Positions 10,295 to 18,946 of a stretch of 64,000 nucleotides of DNA are shown here, piece by piece. The DNA comes from Aeromonas tecta (GTDB taxonomy: Bacteria > Pseudomonadota > Gammaproteobacteria > Enterobacterales > Aeromonadaceae): the NCBI RefSeq assembly GCF_000820185.1, contig NZ_CDCA01000028.1, positions 310,001 through 374,000 on the forward strand. Direction: 5' to 3'. The notes beneath the pieces were generated by a model that was not told where the DNA came from, did no database searches, and was given only the letters and a program-made list of their open reading frames with translations. How positions within the stretch are numbered: position 1 is the first letter of the stretch; every line of letters starts with the position of its first letter. The translations under genes and the position numbers were made by a program.

Positions 10295-10765
10295 TCACCA
10301 GCGCCTGTCCAGATCCTCGGCATAGAGCGCCATGGCGCGACGGTATGTGATGAGGGATGGATCCGCGGTGGTCGCGGCCAACACCGTCAGCAGGCTCTCC
10401 ATCCCCTCCTTGTGCTGCCCCAGGTTGTAACAGGTCATGGCACGAAACACCTTGAATTCATTGGCATCGGGGAAGCGGGCCTGTGCCTGGTCGAAGGCGG
10501 CCAGCGCCTCGGCATACTGGCCGGTGCTGCGATAGGAGCTGCCCAGACCGAGCCAGGCGCCACGCAGCGAGGTTTCGCTCAATCCCAGTGCGATCGCCTT
10601 CTGGTAGAGGGGGATGGCCTGAGTCTCGCGCCCCAAATTGTCGTGCAATCCGGCCACTTCGTAATGCAGCTCGGCATGCTGTGGATGCTCCACGAGCTGC
10701 AGCAGACCGTGCTGACGAGCCTCTTCAATCCTGCCCTCGGCCTTGAGGGCTTCCAGTTGTTTCAT
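10295..10765 (-). CDS. Tetratricopeptide repeat protein
   Basis: A 156-residue soluble protein composed of TPR helix pairs: residues about 33-66 (AELHYEVAGLHDNLGRETQA and following), 67-100 (LGLGSSYRSTGQYAEALAAF) and a third unit at 101-134. There is no signal peptide or membrane segment. TPR proteins act as protein-binding scaffolds; the partner cannot be told. It is a single gene flanked by terminators on the left and an intergenic stretch of nearly 300 bases on the right. Homologues annotated only as TPR proteins are common in Aeromonas and Vibrio, so no specific role is proposed. Confidence 0.8.
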   Translation of the reverse strand: MKQLEALKAEGRIEEARQHGLLQLVEHPQHAELHYEVAGLHDNLGRETQAIPLYQKAIALGLSETSLRGAWLGLGSSYRSTGQYAEALAAFDQAQARFPDANEFKVFRAMTCYNLGQHKEGMESLLTVLAATTADPSLITYRRAMALYAEDLDRRW

Positions 10766-10981
10766 ATGCGCTCCTGTATGGATGTGTCGACTCAGTATGC
10801 CTGTGAGCCGAGCGGCTGCAAACGGGGAAAGAGGCGCGGTCGTCTGCTTTCAGAGGACTGAGGTTCGCTGCACACCAGCGTTGCGAATGTGACGAAGCAT
10901 CTAGATCTGCGTCGTCTCCTGCGCCGACCCACAGGCCATAGCCCCCTGACTGGACTTGGGCGCCGGGGGATCCATCTCATG

Positions 10982-11013
10982 AAAAAGGCCTCCTGCCCGG
11001 GTGGGGAGGAGGC
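10982..11013 (-). terminator. Alpha-amylase terminator
   Basis: On the minus strand an 8-bp stem GGCCTCCT/AGGAGGCC with a C-rich loop, followed by TTTTTC. It lies about 50 bases past the amylase stop. The remaining bases between the TPR gene and this site show no gene. Confidence 0.8.
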
Positions 11014-11061
11014 CATGCTGGCGAGCGTGCCAACCAAGGGCGCCTGGCGCCCCTTTGGGGC

Positions 11062-13638
11062 TTACTGGGCGCTCAGGTTGTAGGCCAGGGTCTGGTCATT
11101 GAAGCGCACCAGATAGGCGCCGACCAGGGCGGTGGTGATGTCGGCGCCGGTCAGCTCGGCCACCCCGTCCTTGTTGCTGTCACCGTAGTTCTGGGTCCAG
11201 TCGCCCTTGACGTCGAACTTGAAGCGCTGGGCACCGCTGGCATCCCCTGCTCCGGTGAAGGTGATGCTGGCCTGCCAAAGGTGATCGGCCACCAGGGTCA
11301 TGGGGGTGGCGCCCCAGTTGTTGGGCGTGCCGCGCAGGCTCAGGCTGGGGAAGGTCTTCGCGTAGCCGACGCTGACCGGGGTCAGGCTGTAGGCCAGAGT
11401 CTGATCGTTGAAGCGCACCCGATACTGGCCGATGACGGCGGTGAGGATGTCATTGCCGGCGAGCTCGGCCACCCCATCCTTGTTGTTGTCACCGTAGTTC
11501 TGGCTCCAGTCCCCTTTGACGTCGAACTTGAAGCGCTGATTGGCCTGACCGTCGAAGCTGACGAGCGCCTCCCACTGGTTGTCGGCCACCAGCGTCATGG
11601 CCAGCGAACCCCAGCTGTTGGGGGTGCCACGCAGGTGCAGGGTGGGCAGCACGCTGGAATAGCTGCCGTTGCTGTCGGTGACGTTCACGGTGGCGCTGGC
11701 ACTGGCGCTCAGTCCCTCGGCGTCGGTGACGGTCACGGTGACGGTGTGGCTGCCCAGGGTATCGAACAGCACTGTCTCCGTCTTGCCGCTGCCACCGGTG
11801 GACCAGCTGTAGCTCGTCACGCCGACGTCATCGCTGGAGGCGGAGGCGTCGAACACTAGACTCTCCCCCAGCTTGGCGTTGATGGACTTGGGCGAGATGG
11901 CTGCGACGGGCGCCTGGTTGCTGCTCAGTGCCGTCAGGCTGTAGCTGAGGTCGCTCTCCTTGAGGGCGATGCGATACTGACCGGCGCCGCTGAACAGTAT
12001 GTCCTTGCTGCTGCCCTTGTCGGCGATGCCATCCCCTTCGGTATCACCGTAGCTCTCGGTCCAGTTGCCAAAGACGTCGAACTTGAAGCGCTGGGCCCCG
12101 GTCGCGTCACCGGCGCCACTGAAGGTGATGGTGGCGGACCAGACGCGGTTGGCATCGACCTGCATAGGTGTATTGCCCCAGGCATTGTGGGTGCCGCGGA
12201 TGTTCAGGCTGCTGAACTTGTTGCCCGGCAGGGTAGTGCCGCCACAGGGGCTGGTCTTGGTGCAACCGGCCAGGATGGCGGCGGCCTTCATGCCCGCCAG
12301 GTTCAGGCTGGCCTTGCCACTGGCATCGACCTGGATGTAGGCGCCGCTACAATAGTCACTGCCAGCCAGGATGTTGCAGTATTCCCCTGCGGGTAGACCG
12401 GTCGGGACCGAGGCCACCAGGCTGGTGCTCTCGTTGTTGATGGCGACGAAGCCCTTGTTGCCCCGGCTGAAGGCGACCTGGTTGTTGCCGTTGTCCCACC
12501 AGTTGCTGACCGCCGTGCCCTCGGTGCGGTTGTTGAACAGGGCCATGTTCATGATGGTCGGGCGGCGCTGCTCGCAGTTCCACTGGCTGTCGGAGCAGGG
12601 CGTGCTGGCCGGCGCGCCTTTATCGGTTTCGTACTTGCCCATGTCGGCGAAGCGGTAACCGGACATCACCTGTTTCCAGCCATAGGGCCAAGCCAGCATG
12701 AAGACGTTGGCCAGCTCATAGCGGGCGCCGTTCATGAAGGTGAGCATGCCGCCGCCACCGTGGCCGCGCTCGCGGTCGTGGTTCACCACGAAGATGAAGG
12801 ACTTGTCGGAGGGGAGCAGGCCCCAGCTCTCGCCGAAGGTCTTGAGGTTCTTGATCTGGCCGTTGAAGTTGGCGGCCAAGTCGGTGCCGAACTTGAAGTC
12901 GGTGACTCTGTCGATATAGGTGTAGCGATTGGGCTGGATCTCGGCGGATTCACCGCCGGCGCCGATCACCTCCAGATAGGCCTTGGGGCTGCCCGCCTTG
13001 TCGAGGATTGCCTTTACCTCGCTCGGGGCCATGTGCTTGGCCGCATCGATACGAAAACCGGCGACGCCCCAACCGAGCAGGGTCTTCATGTAGCTGGCTA
13101 TCTGATCCTGCACGTAGGCGGAGCCGGTGTTGAGATCCGGCATGCCGTAGAGGGCGCCATTCCAGACGTTGTTGCTGTCGCCGTAGTTGGTGATGTCGCC
13201 GCTGTGGTGGAAGTCGTTGTAGCCGAACTGGGGATACTGGAACTGGCCCGAGTTGTAGCTGCCACCGCCGGTGGCACTGCCGGAGCCTGAGGCGAGCTGG
13301 TTGAAGACGGCGTCGGCGTAAACCTTGACCCCGGCGGCGTTACAGCGGGCGATCATGCTCCTGAGCTCCGCCTCGCTGCCGCCGAAGCTGTTGAAATTCT
13401 TGAAGCTGACGGGTTGGTAGACGGTCCACCAGTACTCGCTACCCTGCTTGTGTTCGGCCGGCGGGGTGATCTGGACACCGCCAAAGCCTTTGGGACCGAG
13501 CACGGTCTCGCACTCGTTGGCGACGTCGTTGAACTTCCATTGGAACAGATGGACCATGACCCCTTCGGCGCTGGCAGTCTGGCTGAATGCGCCGAGTGCC
13601 GCGGAGAGCAGGGCGGTTCGAAACAGTGTGTTGTGCAT
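11062..13638 (-). CDS. Secreted alpha-amylase with PKD and three repeated C-terminal modules
   Basis: Extracellular starch-degrading enzyme of 858 residues. The start MHNTLFRTALLSAALG is preferred over an upstream ATG because it gives a clean signal peptide cut after ASA and has a GAAGGGA site ahead. The GH13 barrel spans about residues 25-465, with nucleophile Asp in GFRIDAAKH, acid/base Glu in YLEVIG and the third Asp in FVVNHDRERGH. Then come a repeat module (about 476-568), a PKD domain (about 572-655) and two more copies of the module (about 666-755 and 764-858). Each module carries RGTxNxWG and QRFKFDVxGxW motifs, resembling a starch-binding domain. Export through the type II system is inferred. 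Confidence 0.93.
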   Translation of the reverse strand: MHNTLFRTALLSAALGAFSQTASAEGVMVHLFQWKFNDVANECETVLGPKGFGGVQITPPAEHKQGSEYWWTVYQPVSFKNFNSFGGSEAELRSMIARCNAAGVKVYADAVFNQLASGSGSATGGGSYNSGQFQYPQFGYNDFHHSGDITNYGDSNNVWNGALYGMPDLNTGSAYVQDQIASYMKTLLGWGVAGFRIDAAKHMAPSEVKAILDKAGSPKAYLEVIGAGGESAEIQPNRYTYIDRVTDFKFGTDLAANFNGQIKNLKTFGESWGLLPSDKSFIFVVNHDRERGHGGGGMLTFMNGARYELANVFMLAWPYGWKQVMSGYRFADMGKYETDKGAPASTPCSDSQWNCEQRRPTIMNMALFNNRTEGTAVSNWWDNGNNQVAFSRGNKGFVAINNESTSLVASVPTGLPAGEYCNILAGSDYCSGAYIQVDASGKASLNLAGMKAAAILAGCTKTSPCGGTTLPGNKFSSLNIRGTHNAWGNTPMQVDANRVWSATITFSGAGDATGAQRFKFDVFGNWTESYGDTEGDGIADKGSSKDILFSGAGQYRIALKESDLSYSLTALSSNQAPVAAISPKSINAKLGESLVFDASASSDDVGVTSYSWSTGGSGKTETVLFDTLGSHTVTVTVTDAEGLSASASATVNVTDSNGSYSSVLPTLHLRGTPNSWGSLAMTLVADNQWEALVSFDGQANQRFKFDVKGDWSQNYGDNNKDGVAELAGNDILTAVIGQYRVRFNDQTLAYSLTPVSVGYAKTFPSLSLRGTPNNWGATPMTLVADHLWQASITFTGAGDASGAQRFKFDVKGDWTQNYGDSNKDGVAELTGADITTALVGAYLVRFNDQTLAYNLSAQ

Positions 13639-13779
13639 GACGATTTTCCCTTCGATGTTGTTATTGGTTCTCACTGTCTGTATGTCGAACGGACGACGAA
13701 CAACCTCGTTCGGTCAGTAGCATTGATGAAATCGAGGTGGTTGAAAATCGAACAGCGGGATTTAGTTAAGAACTGTGAA

Positions 13780-13793
13780 TGAAAATGTTTTCA
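13780..13793. promoter_or_regulatory. Possible operator upstream of alpha-amylase
   Basis: The near-perfect palindrome TGAAAATGTTTTCA lies about 140 bases ahead of the amylase start. Such a site could bind a LacI-type or catabolite regulator, but no regulator gene is adjacent and no clear MalT or CRP consensus was found. Low-confidence call. Confidence 0.25.
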
Positions 13794-13893
13794 TATAAGG
13801 CCGTCTAATCGGCTGATGGGCGTCAACGTCATGCAGGGGGAGGTCAGTGGAGGAACAAAAGAGGGGAGAGGCAAGGGTCGGGCGTTAAAGTGG

Positions 13894-13915
13894 ACGGGCA
13901 CCCGCGGGTGCCCGT
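13894..13915 (-). terminator. Palindromic hairpin after the cytochrome b gene
   Basis: A perfect 22-base palindrome ACGGGCACCCG/CGGGTGCCCGT right after the cytochrome b561-like stop on the minus strand. The following bases have only a short T run, so termination may be imperfect. Confidence 0.6.
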
Positions 13916-13920
13916 GCGCA

Positions 13921-14478
13921 TCAGGGCTGTGTCTCTTGCCGGGGAGCAGGGGTCCCGGCCGGACGCCGCAGCGGCAACATGCGCGCCGCCAGATTGCTGC
14001 GCTGGCGCCAGGAGGTGAGGACGATGGCGCACAGGTGCAGGGCTATCATGGCCTGCAGCGCCCAGGTGCACCACTGGTGCCAGTCATCGGCGCCGAGTTC
14101 GAACCCGAGCTCGGTGTTCTGGAACCAGCCACTGCCGGCGGTGGCGAGGATGACCAGCCAGAGTGCCCAGACCGCCAGCTTGCCGCTGCCGTGATGGCCG
14201 GGGGCGGCGGGCGCGCGCTCACGCAGGGCCTGGCTCTGCTGGGCGAATTCGCCGCGCTTGGGGATGAGGGCGCTCAGGCGGGCATGGCCTTTGGCGAAGG
14301 AGAGGCCCCAGCCCAGCCGGACGCTTATCAGAATGATGGCCAGATAGCCGAGCCGCTCGTGCCAGGTTTCCCCTGCCTCGTTGAACCAGAGGTTGGCGAC
14401 GCAAGCGGCCGCCACACCCCAGTGGGTGAGGCGGACCAGGTTATCCCAGCGAAAAGGATCAGCCTTTCTGCTTGGCAT
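13921..14478 (-). CDS. Cytochrome b561-like membrane protein
   Basis: A 185-residue protein of the bacterial cytochrome b561 (Ni-hydrogenase b-type) group, with four predicted membrane helices and His residues placed to bind haem b: His in VRLTHWGVAAACV (helix 1), His in TWHERLGY (helix 2) and His pairs in DDWHQWCTWALQ and IALHLCAI (helices 3-4). Its start overlaps the end of the cytochrome b562 gene by 20 bases, so the two are co-translated and probably exchange electrons in or at the inner membrane. The physiological donor and acceptor are unknown. Confidence 0.85.
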   Translation of the reverse strand: MPSRKADPFRWDNLVRLTHWGVAAACVANLWFNEAGETWHERLGYLAIILISVRLGWGLSFAKGHARLSALIPKRGEFAQQSQALRERAPAAPGHHGSGKLAVWALWLVILATAGSGWFQNTELGFELGADDWHQWCTWALQAMIALHLCAIVLTSWRQRSNLAARMLPLRRPAGTPAPRQETQP

Positions 14479-14833
14479 AGGTGTGGTACTCCTTCTTCAG
14501 GTCATTGACCTTGGCCAGGTGGGCGCGGGCCTTCTCCTGATCACCGGCCTGCAGGGCGGCCAGGCTGGCATCCAGCTCACCTTGTACCTCGTTCATGCCT
14601 TCCAGGAACTTCTCCTTCTTGGCGTCCGGCATCTTCTTCTCTTTGGCGACATCGAGCTGGGCCTTCATCTCCTTGATGTGCTTCTCCATGGTGGCGGTAT
14701 CGTCAGCCTTGAGGGCCTGCTTGTAGTTGAAGCCGATCTTCTTCATCGGTTGCTCCAGTTCACCGGCCATGGCGGGCAGGGTCAGCAGGCCGAACATCAG
14801 AGGCAGCAGCAGGGGGCGCACGGTTTTCAACAT
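14459..14833 (-). CDS. cybC: Periplasmic cytochrome b562
   Basis: A small soluble four-helix-bundle haem protein. The signal peptide ends LTLPAMA, and the mature chain has axial Met at position 7 (LEQPMKKI) exactly as in E. coli cytochrome b562, with the second ligand His117 of the precursor in KKEYHTYAKQKG at the C terminus. Total 124 residues, close to the family norm of about 128. It is the first gene of a two-gene unit with the overlapping b561-like membrane cytochrome, which suggests a local electron-transfer pair. Confidence 0.92.
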   Translation of the reverse strand: MLKTVRPLLLPLMFGLLTLPAMAGELEQPMKKIGFNYKQALKADDTATMEKHIKEMKAQLDVAKEKKMPDAKKEKFLEGMNEVQGELDASLAALQAGDQEKARAHLAKVNDLKKEYHTYAKQKG

Positions 14834-15041
14834 GGGATTTCCTTATGGGACGACGACATTGTGGGTTCTTATGGCACTCATATGAGTGCGGTTAATTTAG
14901 CATGATGCCATGAAAGTCGGTCAATTGTATGGATAAACTGCGACCAATTGTGACTAAGTGTGCGCATTGTGCTGACGAGATGTAGCCAGCCAGTGAGGAA
15001 GACCTGCGGGGCCTCAGGCCTGAAACTGCCGTCACGGGCAG

Positions 15042-15063
15042 CAAAAAGGGCCCGCAGGCCCTG
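15042..15063 (-). terminator. purD terminator
   Basis: On the minus strand, stem GGGCCTG/…GGGCCC followed by TTTTTGC, about 30 bases past the purD stop. The rest of the 260-base gap towards cybC shows no gene. Confidence 0.8.
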
Positions 15064-15092
15064 ATGGTTAATTCGCTGGTAACAAGTCTGAC

Positions 15093-16382
15093 TTACTGCG
15101 CCTGTTCACGCTCTATGGCGCGCCAGCCGATGTCATTGCGATAGAAGACCCCATCCCACTGGATGCGGGCCGCCAGCAGGTAGGCGCGGCGCTGCGCCTC
15201 GGCGACCGTGTGGCCGAGGGCGGTGGCGCACAGCACCCGGCCACCGGCGGTGACGACCGTATCCCCTTCGAGGCGGGAGCCGGCATGGAACACCTTCTCG
15301 CCGCTCGCCTCTTCCACCGGCAGCCCGCTGATGGCCTTGCCCTGGACATAGTCACCGGGGTAGCCGGCGGCGGCCAGTACCACGCCGATGGCGACGCGGG
15401 GATCATAGATGGCTTCCACCTGATCCAGCTTGCCGGCGCAGGCAGCCAGGCACAGCTCCACCAGATCGGAGCGCATGCGCAGCATGATGGGCTGGGTCTC
15501 GGGATCGCCGAAGCGGCAGTTGAACTCGATCACCTTGGGGTTGCCCTGGCCATCGATCATCAGACCGGCGTAGAGGAAACCGGTGTAGACGTTGCCCTCG
15601 GCGGCCATGCCCCGCACGGTGGGCATGATCACCTGTTCCATCACGCGTCGGTGTACCGCATCGGTCACCACGGGGGCCGGGGAGTAGGCGCCCATGCCGC
15701 CGGTGTTGAGGCCGGTGTCGCCATCGCCAACCCGCTTGTGATCCTGGCTGGTGGCCATGGGCAGCACGTGCTCGCCGTCCACCATGACGATGAAGCTCGC
15801 CTCTTCCCCGTCCAGAAACTCCTCGATCACCACCCGGGCGCCGGCATCACCGAACGCATTGCCGGACAGCATGTCCCGTACCGCGTCCTCTGCTTCAGCC
15901 AGAGTCATGGCGACGATGACGCCCTTGCCGGCGGCCAAACCATCGGCCTTGATGACGATGGGAGCGCCCTTCTCGCGCAGGTAGGCGAGCGCAGGCTCCA
16001 CCTCGGTGAAGTTCTGATAGTCGGCGGTCGGGATGGCGTGACGGGCCAGGAAGTCCTTGGCGAACGCCTTGGAGCCTTCCAGTTGAGCCGCTTTGGCCGT
16101 CGGGCCGAAGACGGCGAGCCCCTCGGCGCGAAACGCATCGACCACCCCTTTCACCAGCGGCGCTTCCGGCCCGACGATGGTGAGGCCAATCTGCTGCTGC
16201 TTGGCAAACGCCAGCAGGGCCGGGATGTCGGTGGGCTCGATGGCGACGTTCTCGATGCTGCCTTCGTGGGCCGTGCCGGCATTGCCGGGGGCGACGAACA
16301 CCCGGGTCACCATGGGGGACTGTTTGGCCTTCCAGGCCAGGGCATGTTCACGGCCACCATTACCAATGATCAGTACTTTCAT
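15093..16382 (-). CDS. purD: Phosphoribosylamine-glycine ligase
   Basis: GAR synthetase, the second step of de novo purine synthesis: phosphoribosylamine plus glycine and ATP to GAR. The ATP-grasp protein has 429 residues, equal to E. coli PurD. Landmarks are MKVLIIGNGGREHALAWK at the N terminus, the GPEAPLVKGVVD loop, the ATP-binding KADGLAAGKGVIVA motif and the metal-binding EFNCRFGDPETQ motif. It lies downstream of purH, as in the E. coli purHD operon, but a hairpin terminator stands in the 107-base gap. Confidence 0.98.
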   Translation of the reverse strand: MKVLIIGNGGREHALAWKAKQSPMVTRVFVAPGNAGTAHEGSIENVAIEPTDIPALLAFAKQQQIGLTIVGPEAPLVKGVVDAFRAEGLAVFGPTAKAAQLEGSKAFAKDFLARHAIPTADYQNFTEVEPALAYLREKGAPIVIKADGLAAGKGVIVAMTLAEAEDAVRDMLSGNAFGDAGARVVIEEFLDGEEASFIVMVDGEHVLPMATSQDHKRVGDGDTGLNTGGMGAYSPAPVVTDAVHRRVMEQVIMPTVRGMAAEGNVYTGFLYAGLMIDGQGNPKVIEFNCRFGDPETQPIMLRMRSDLVELCLAACAGKLDQVEAIYDPRVAIGVVLAAAGYPGDYVQGKAISGLPVEEASGEKVFHAGSRLEGDTVVTAGGRVLCATALGHTVAEAQRRAYLLAARIQWDGVFYRNDIGWRAIEREQAQ

Positions 16383-16462
16383 CGTCTCGCTCGCTTCTAT
16401 TCGTGATAACCAGCTGCATGTGCAGGTGAAAACCAGTCAGTTGACCTAGTCCGTTGCAAAGA

Positions 16463-16482
16463 GGGCCACCCTGGGGTGGCCC
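16463..16482 (-). terminator. Hairpin terminator between purH and purD
   Basis: 8-bp stem GGGCCACC/GGTGGCCC with a 4-base loop, followed on the minus strand by TCTTTGC. Likely partial, since purD has no obvious separate promoter. Confidence 0.65.
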
Positions 16483-16489
16483 TGACGCA

Positions 16490-18082
16490 TCAGTGACGGA
16501 AGTGGCGCATGTTGGTGAACAGCATGCACATGCCGTGCTCGTCGGCAGCGTCGATCACTTCCTGATCGCGCATCGAGCCACCTGGCTGGATGACGCAGGC
16601 GATGCCGGCGGCGGCGGCGGCATCGATGCCGTCGCGGAACGGGAAGAAGGCGTCGGAAGCCATGACGGAGCCCGCCACTACCAGCCCTTCATCCTCGGCT
16701 TTGATGCCGGCGATTTTGGCGGAGTAGACCCGGCTCATCTGGCCGGCGCCGACGCCTATGGTCTGGCCCGCCTTGGCGTAAACGATGGCGTTGGACTTGA
16801 CGAACTTGGCGACCTTCCAGCAGAACAGCAGATCTTTCAGTTCTGCCTCGGTCGGCTGGCGCTTGCTAACGACCTTCAGGTCCCCCAGCGTCACCATGCC
16901 CAGATCGCGTTCCTGCACCAGCAGGCCGCCGTTGACGCGTTTCAGATCAAACCCTTGCGCCGGCGCCGTCCACTGACCGCATTCCAGCAGACGCACGTTC
17001 TGTTTGGCGGCCACGACGTCGCGGGCTTCCTGGCTCACCGAGGGGGCGATGATCACTTCCACGAACTGGCGTTCGACGATGGCTTTCGCGGTGGCGCCGT
17101 CCAGTTCACGGTTGAAGGCGATGATGCCACCGAAGGCGGAGGTGGGGTCGGTCTGCCAGGCGCGCTCGTAGGCCGCCAGCAGGTCGTCACCGATGGCCAC
17201 GCCGCAGGGGTTGGCGTGCTTGACGATGACGCAGGCCGGTTCATCGAACTCTTTCACGCATTCCAGCGCCGCGTCGGTGTCGGCGATGTTGTTGTAGGAG
17301 AGCGCCTTGCCCTGCAGCTGGACGGCGCTTGCCACCGAACCGGTTGCGGCATGCTCTTCGGCATAGAAGGCGGCAGCCTGATGGCTGTTCTCGCCATAGC
17401 GCATGTCCTGCTTCTTGATGAACTGGCTGTTGAAGGTGCGTGGGAAGCGGGACTCGGCGTCGCCTTCCTTGTTGTCGCCGTAGCTCGGTACCAGGGTGCC
17501 GAAGTAGTTGGCGATCATGCCGTCGTAGGCGGCGGTGTGCTCGAAGGCGGCGATGGCCAGATCGAAGCGGGTGGTGAGGGTCAGGCTGTTACCGTTGCCG
17601 TCCATCTCGGCGATCACTCGGCCGTAATCGGCTGCCTTGACGACGATAGTCACGTCTTTGTGGTTCTTGGCGGCGGAGCGCACCATGGTCGGGCCACCGA
17701 TGTCGATGTTTTCGACCGCATCTTCCAGGGTGCAGCCTGGCTTGGCGACGGTGGCAGCGAAGGGATAGAGATTGACGACAACCATGTCGATGGGGGAGAT
17801 AGCGTGCTGGGCCATGATGGCGTCATCCCGATCGCGGCGGCCGAGAATGCCACCGTGCACCTTGGGATGCAGGGTCTTGACGCGACCATCCATCATCTCG
17901 GGGAATCCGGTGTAGTCGGAGACCTCGGTCACCGGCAGACCCGCCTCGGCGAGCAACTTGGCGGTGCCACCGGTGGAGAGCAGGGCCACGCCACGTTCAA
18001 CGAGGGCTTCGGCAAATTCCAGGATGCCGGTCTTGTCAGACACACTCAGCAGTGCACGGCGAATGGGTCGAGCTTGTTCCAT
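16490..18082 (-). CDS. purH: Bifunctional AICAR transformylase/IMP cyclohydrolase
   Basis: Catalyses the last two steps of IMP synthesis. The start [19 protein letters not shown] is taken because E. coli PurH begins in the same register; a GAGGA site lies 10-11 bases upstream, and the longer upstream frame is unsupported. Length is then 530 residues (E. coli 529). The N-terminal IMP cyclohydrolase part contains STGGTAKLL and [14 protein letters not shown], and the C-terminal transformylase part contains the conserved KHANPCG motif and the [10 protein letters not shown] region. First gene of purHD. Confidence 0.98.
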   Translation of the reverse strand: MEQARPIRRALLSVSDKTGILEFAEALVERGVALLSTGGTAKLLAEAGLPVTEVSDYTGFPEMMDGRVKTLHPKVHGGILGRRDRDDAIMAQHAISPIDMVVVNLYPFAATVAKPGCTLEDAVENIDIGGPTMVRSAAKNHKDVTIVVKAADYGRVIAEMDGNGNSLTLTTRFDLAIAAFEHTAAYDGMIANYFGTLVPSYGDNKEGDAESRFPRTFNSQFIKKQDMRYGENSHQAAAFYAEEHAATGSVASAVQLQGKALSYNNIADTDAALECVKEFDEPACVIVKHANPCGVAIGDDLLAAYERAWQTDPTSAFGGIIAFNRELDGATAKAIVERQFVEVIIAPSVSQEARDVVAAKQNVRLLECGQWTAPAQGFDLKRVNGGLLVQERDLGMVTLGDLKVVSKRQPTEAELKDLLFCWKVAKFVKSNAIVYAKAGQTIGVGAGQMSRVYSAKIAGIKAEDEGLVVAGSVMASDAFFPFRDGIDAAAAAGIACVIQPGGSMRDQEVIDAADEHGMCMLFTNMRHFRH

Positions 18083-18324
18083 CACACTATCGTCCTCAGC
18101 ATAACGGGGACCGTTCCATGGGAGGCGAGGCTCAACACAGAGAGTCCCCAAATAAATGGAAGTGGGGGATTTCGCAAATCACTCTCACCCAACAGCCCGG
18201 GGCTTGGCAAAAGTATTTTAGGAAATGCCCGCTTGATGCGACGCTCTCTTGTGGGCGCGTATTCTACACAAAAAATGTGAGCCGTGGTGGATTTTTTAAG
18301 GAGGCAAAGCCTTATCTGGTGCGG

Positions 18325-18365
18325 TGTTAAACGTTTTCTGGTGATTTTTTGTGAAACGTTTGTCT
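18325..18365. promoter_or_regulatory. Two PurR-like boxes in the purH/zntR intergenic region
   Basis: Two copies of the palindromic core AAACGTTT (18329-18336 and 18354-18361), 25 bases apart centre to centre. The core is that of the gammaproteobacterial PurR operator (AnGCAAACGTTTNCNT); outer positions match only in part. They lie about 250 bases upstream of purH, which is far for repression, so the purH promoter may lie further up than expected. The 420-base purH-zntR gap holds no other gene. Confidence 0.45.
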
Positions 18366-18504
18366 TTTCAGCATTTTGACGGGAAATCACCATGCCTGCC
18401 GCTTTTATCTACTGCTTTCCTGCCTTTGGCTGGCAATCGACAGGCAAAGGGGCGATAGTGAGAACCGGTTTTTATTGAGTACCAACTCCAGTGGGAGAGT
18501 GGAC

Positions 18505-18942
18505 ATGTATCGGATTGGAGAACTGGCCAAGGCGTGCGGGGTCAAGGCGGACACCCTGCGTTTTTACGAGAAGAACGGCCTTATCTCGCCCGGCCTTCGC
18601 AACGAGTCTGGTTACCGCCTCTATGGCGAGCAGGACAGACGGCGGCTGGAATTTATCATCCGTGCCAAGTCGGTGGGGTTCTCCCTTGCCGATATCGGTG
18701 AGCTGCTGGATCTCGATACCAACAAGGCCAGGGTGACCTGCCAGGAGGTGAAGGCGGTGGCCGATGCCAAGCTGGCGCAGGTGGAGCAGAAGATCCACGA
18801 ACTGACCCGTTTTCGCGAGAACCTGCGTGAGCTCTCCAACATCTGTTGCGGTGGCCCGCGCTCGGCCGAGCACTGCGCCATCCTCGAGACTCTGGAGTCG
18901 GGGGCGCCGGCCCAGCATGAGCATCACGACCATGAGCACTGA
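18505..18942 (+). CDS. zntR: Zn(II)-responsive MerR-family regulator ZntR
   Basis: Transcription activator that normally controls the zinc-exporting ATPase ZntA. The start MYRIGELAKACGVKADTLRF aligns with E. coli ZntR; the upstream part of the frame is not used. It has the MerR winged helix (1-70), the dimerisation helix, and metal ligands Cys79, Cys114, Cys115 and Cys124 at the E. coli positions. His119 of E. coli is Arg here, while His123 is nearby, and a His-rich tail HEHHDHEH ends the protein. No zntA is adjacent. A RibD-like reductase follows after 4 bases. Confidence 0.9.
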   Translation: MYRIGELAKACGVKADTLRFYEKNGLISPGLRNESGYRLYGEQDRRRLEFIIRAKSVGFSLADIGELLDLDTNKARVTCQEVKAVADAKLAQVEQKIHELTRFRENLRELSNICCGGPRSAEHCAILETLESGAPAQHEHHDHEH

Positions 18943-18946
18943 TCCC

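Noticed and set aside
13820-13875. MalT boxes upstream of the amylase
   Set aside because: The purine-rich GGGGGAGG/GAGGGGAGAG stretches do not fit the GGGGA(T/G)GAGG consensus in correct arrangement.
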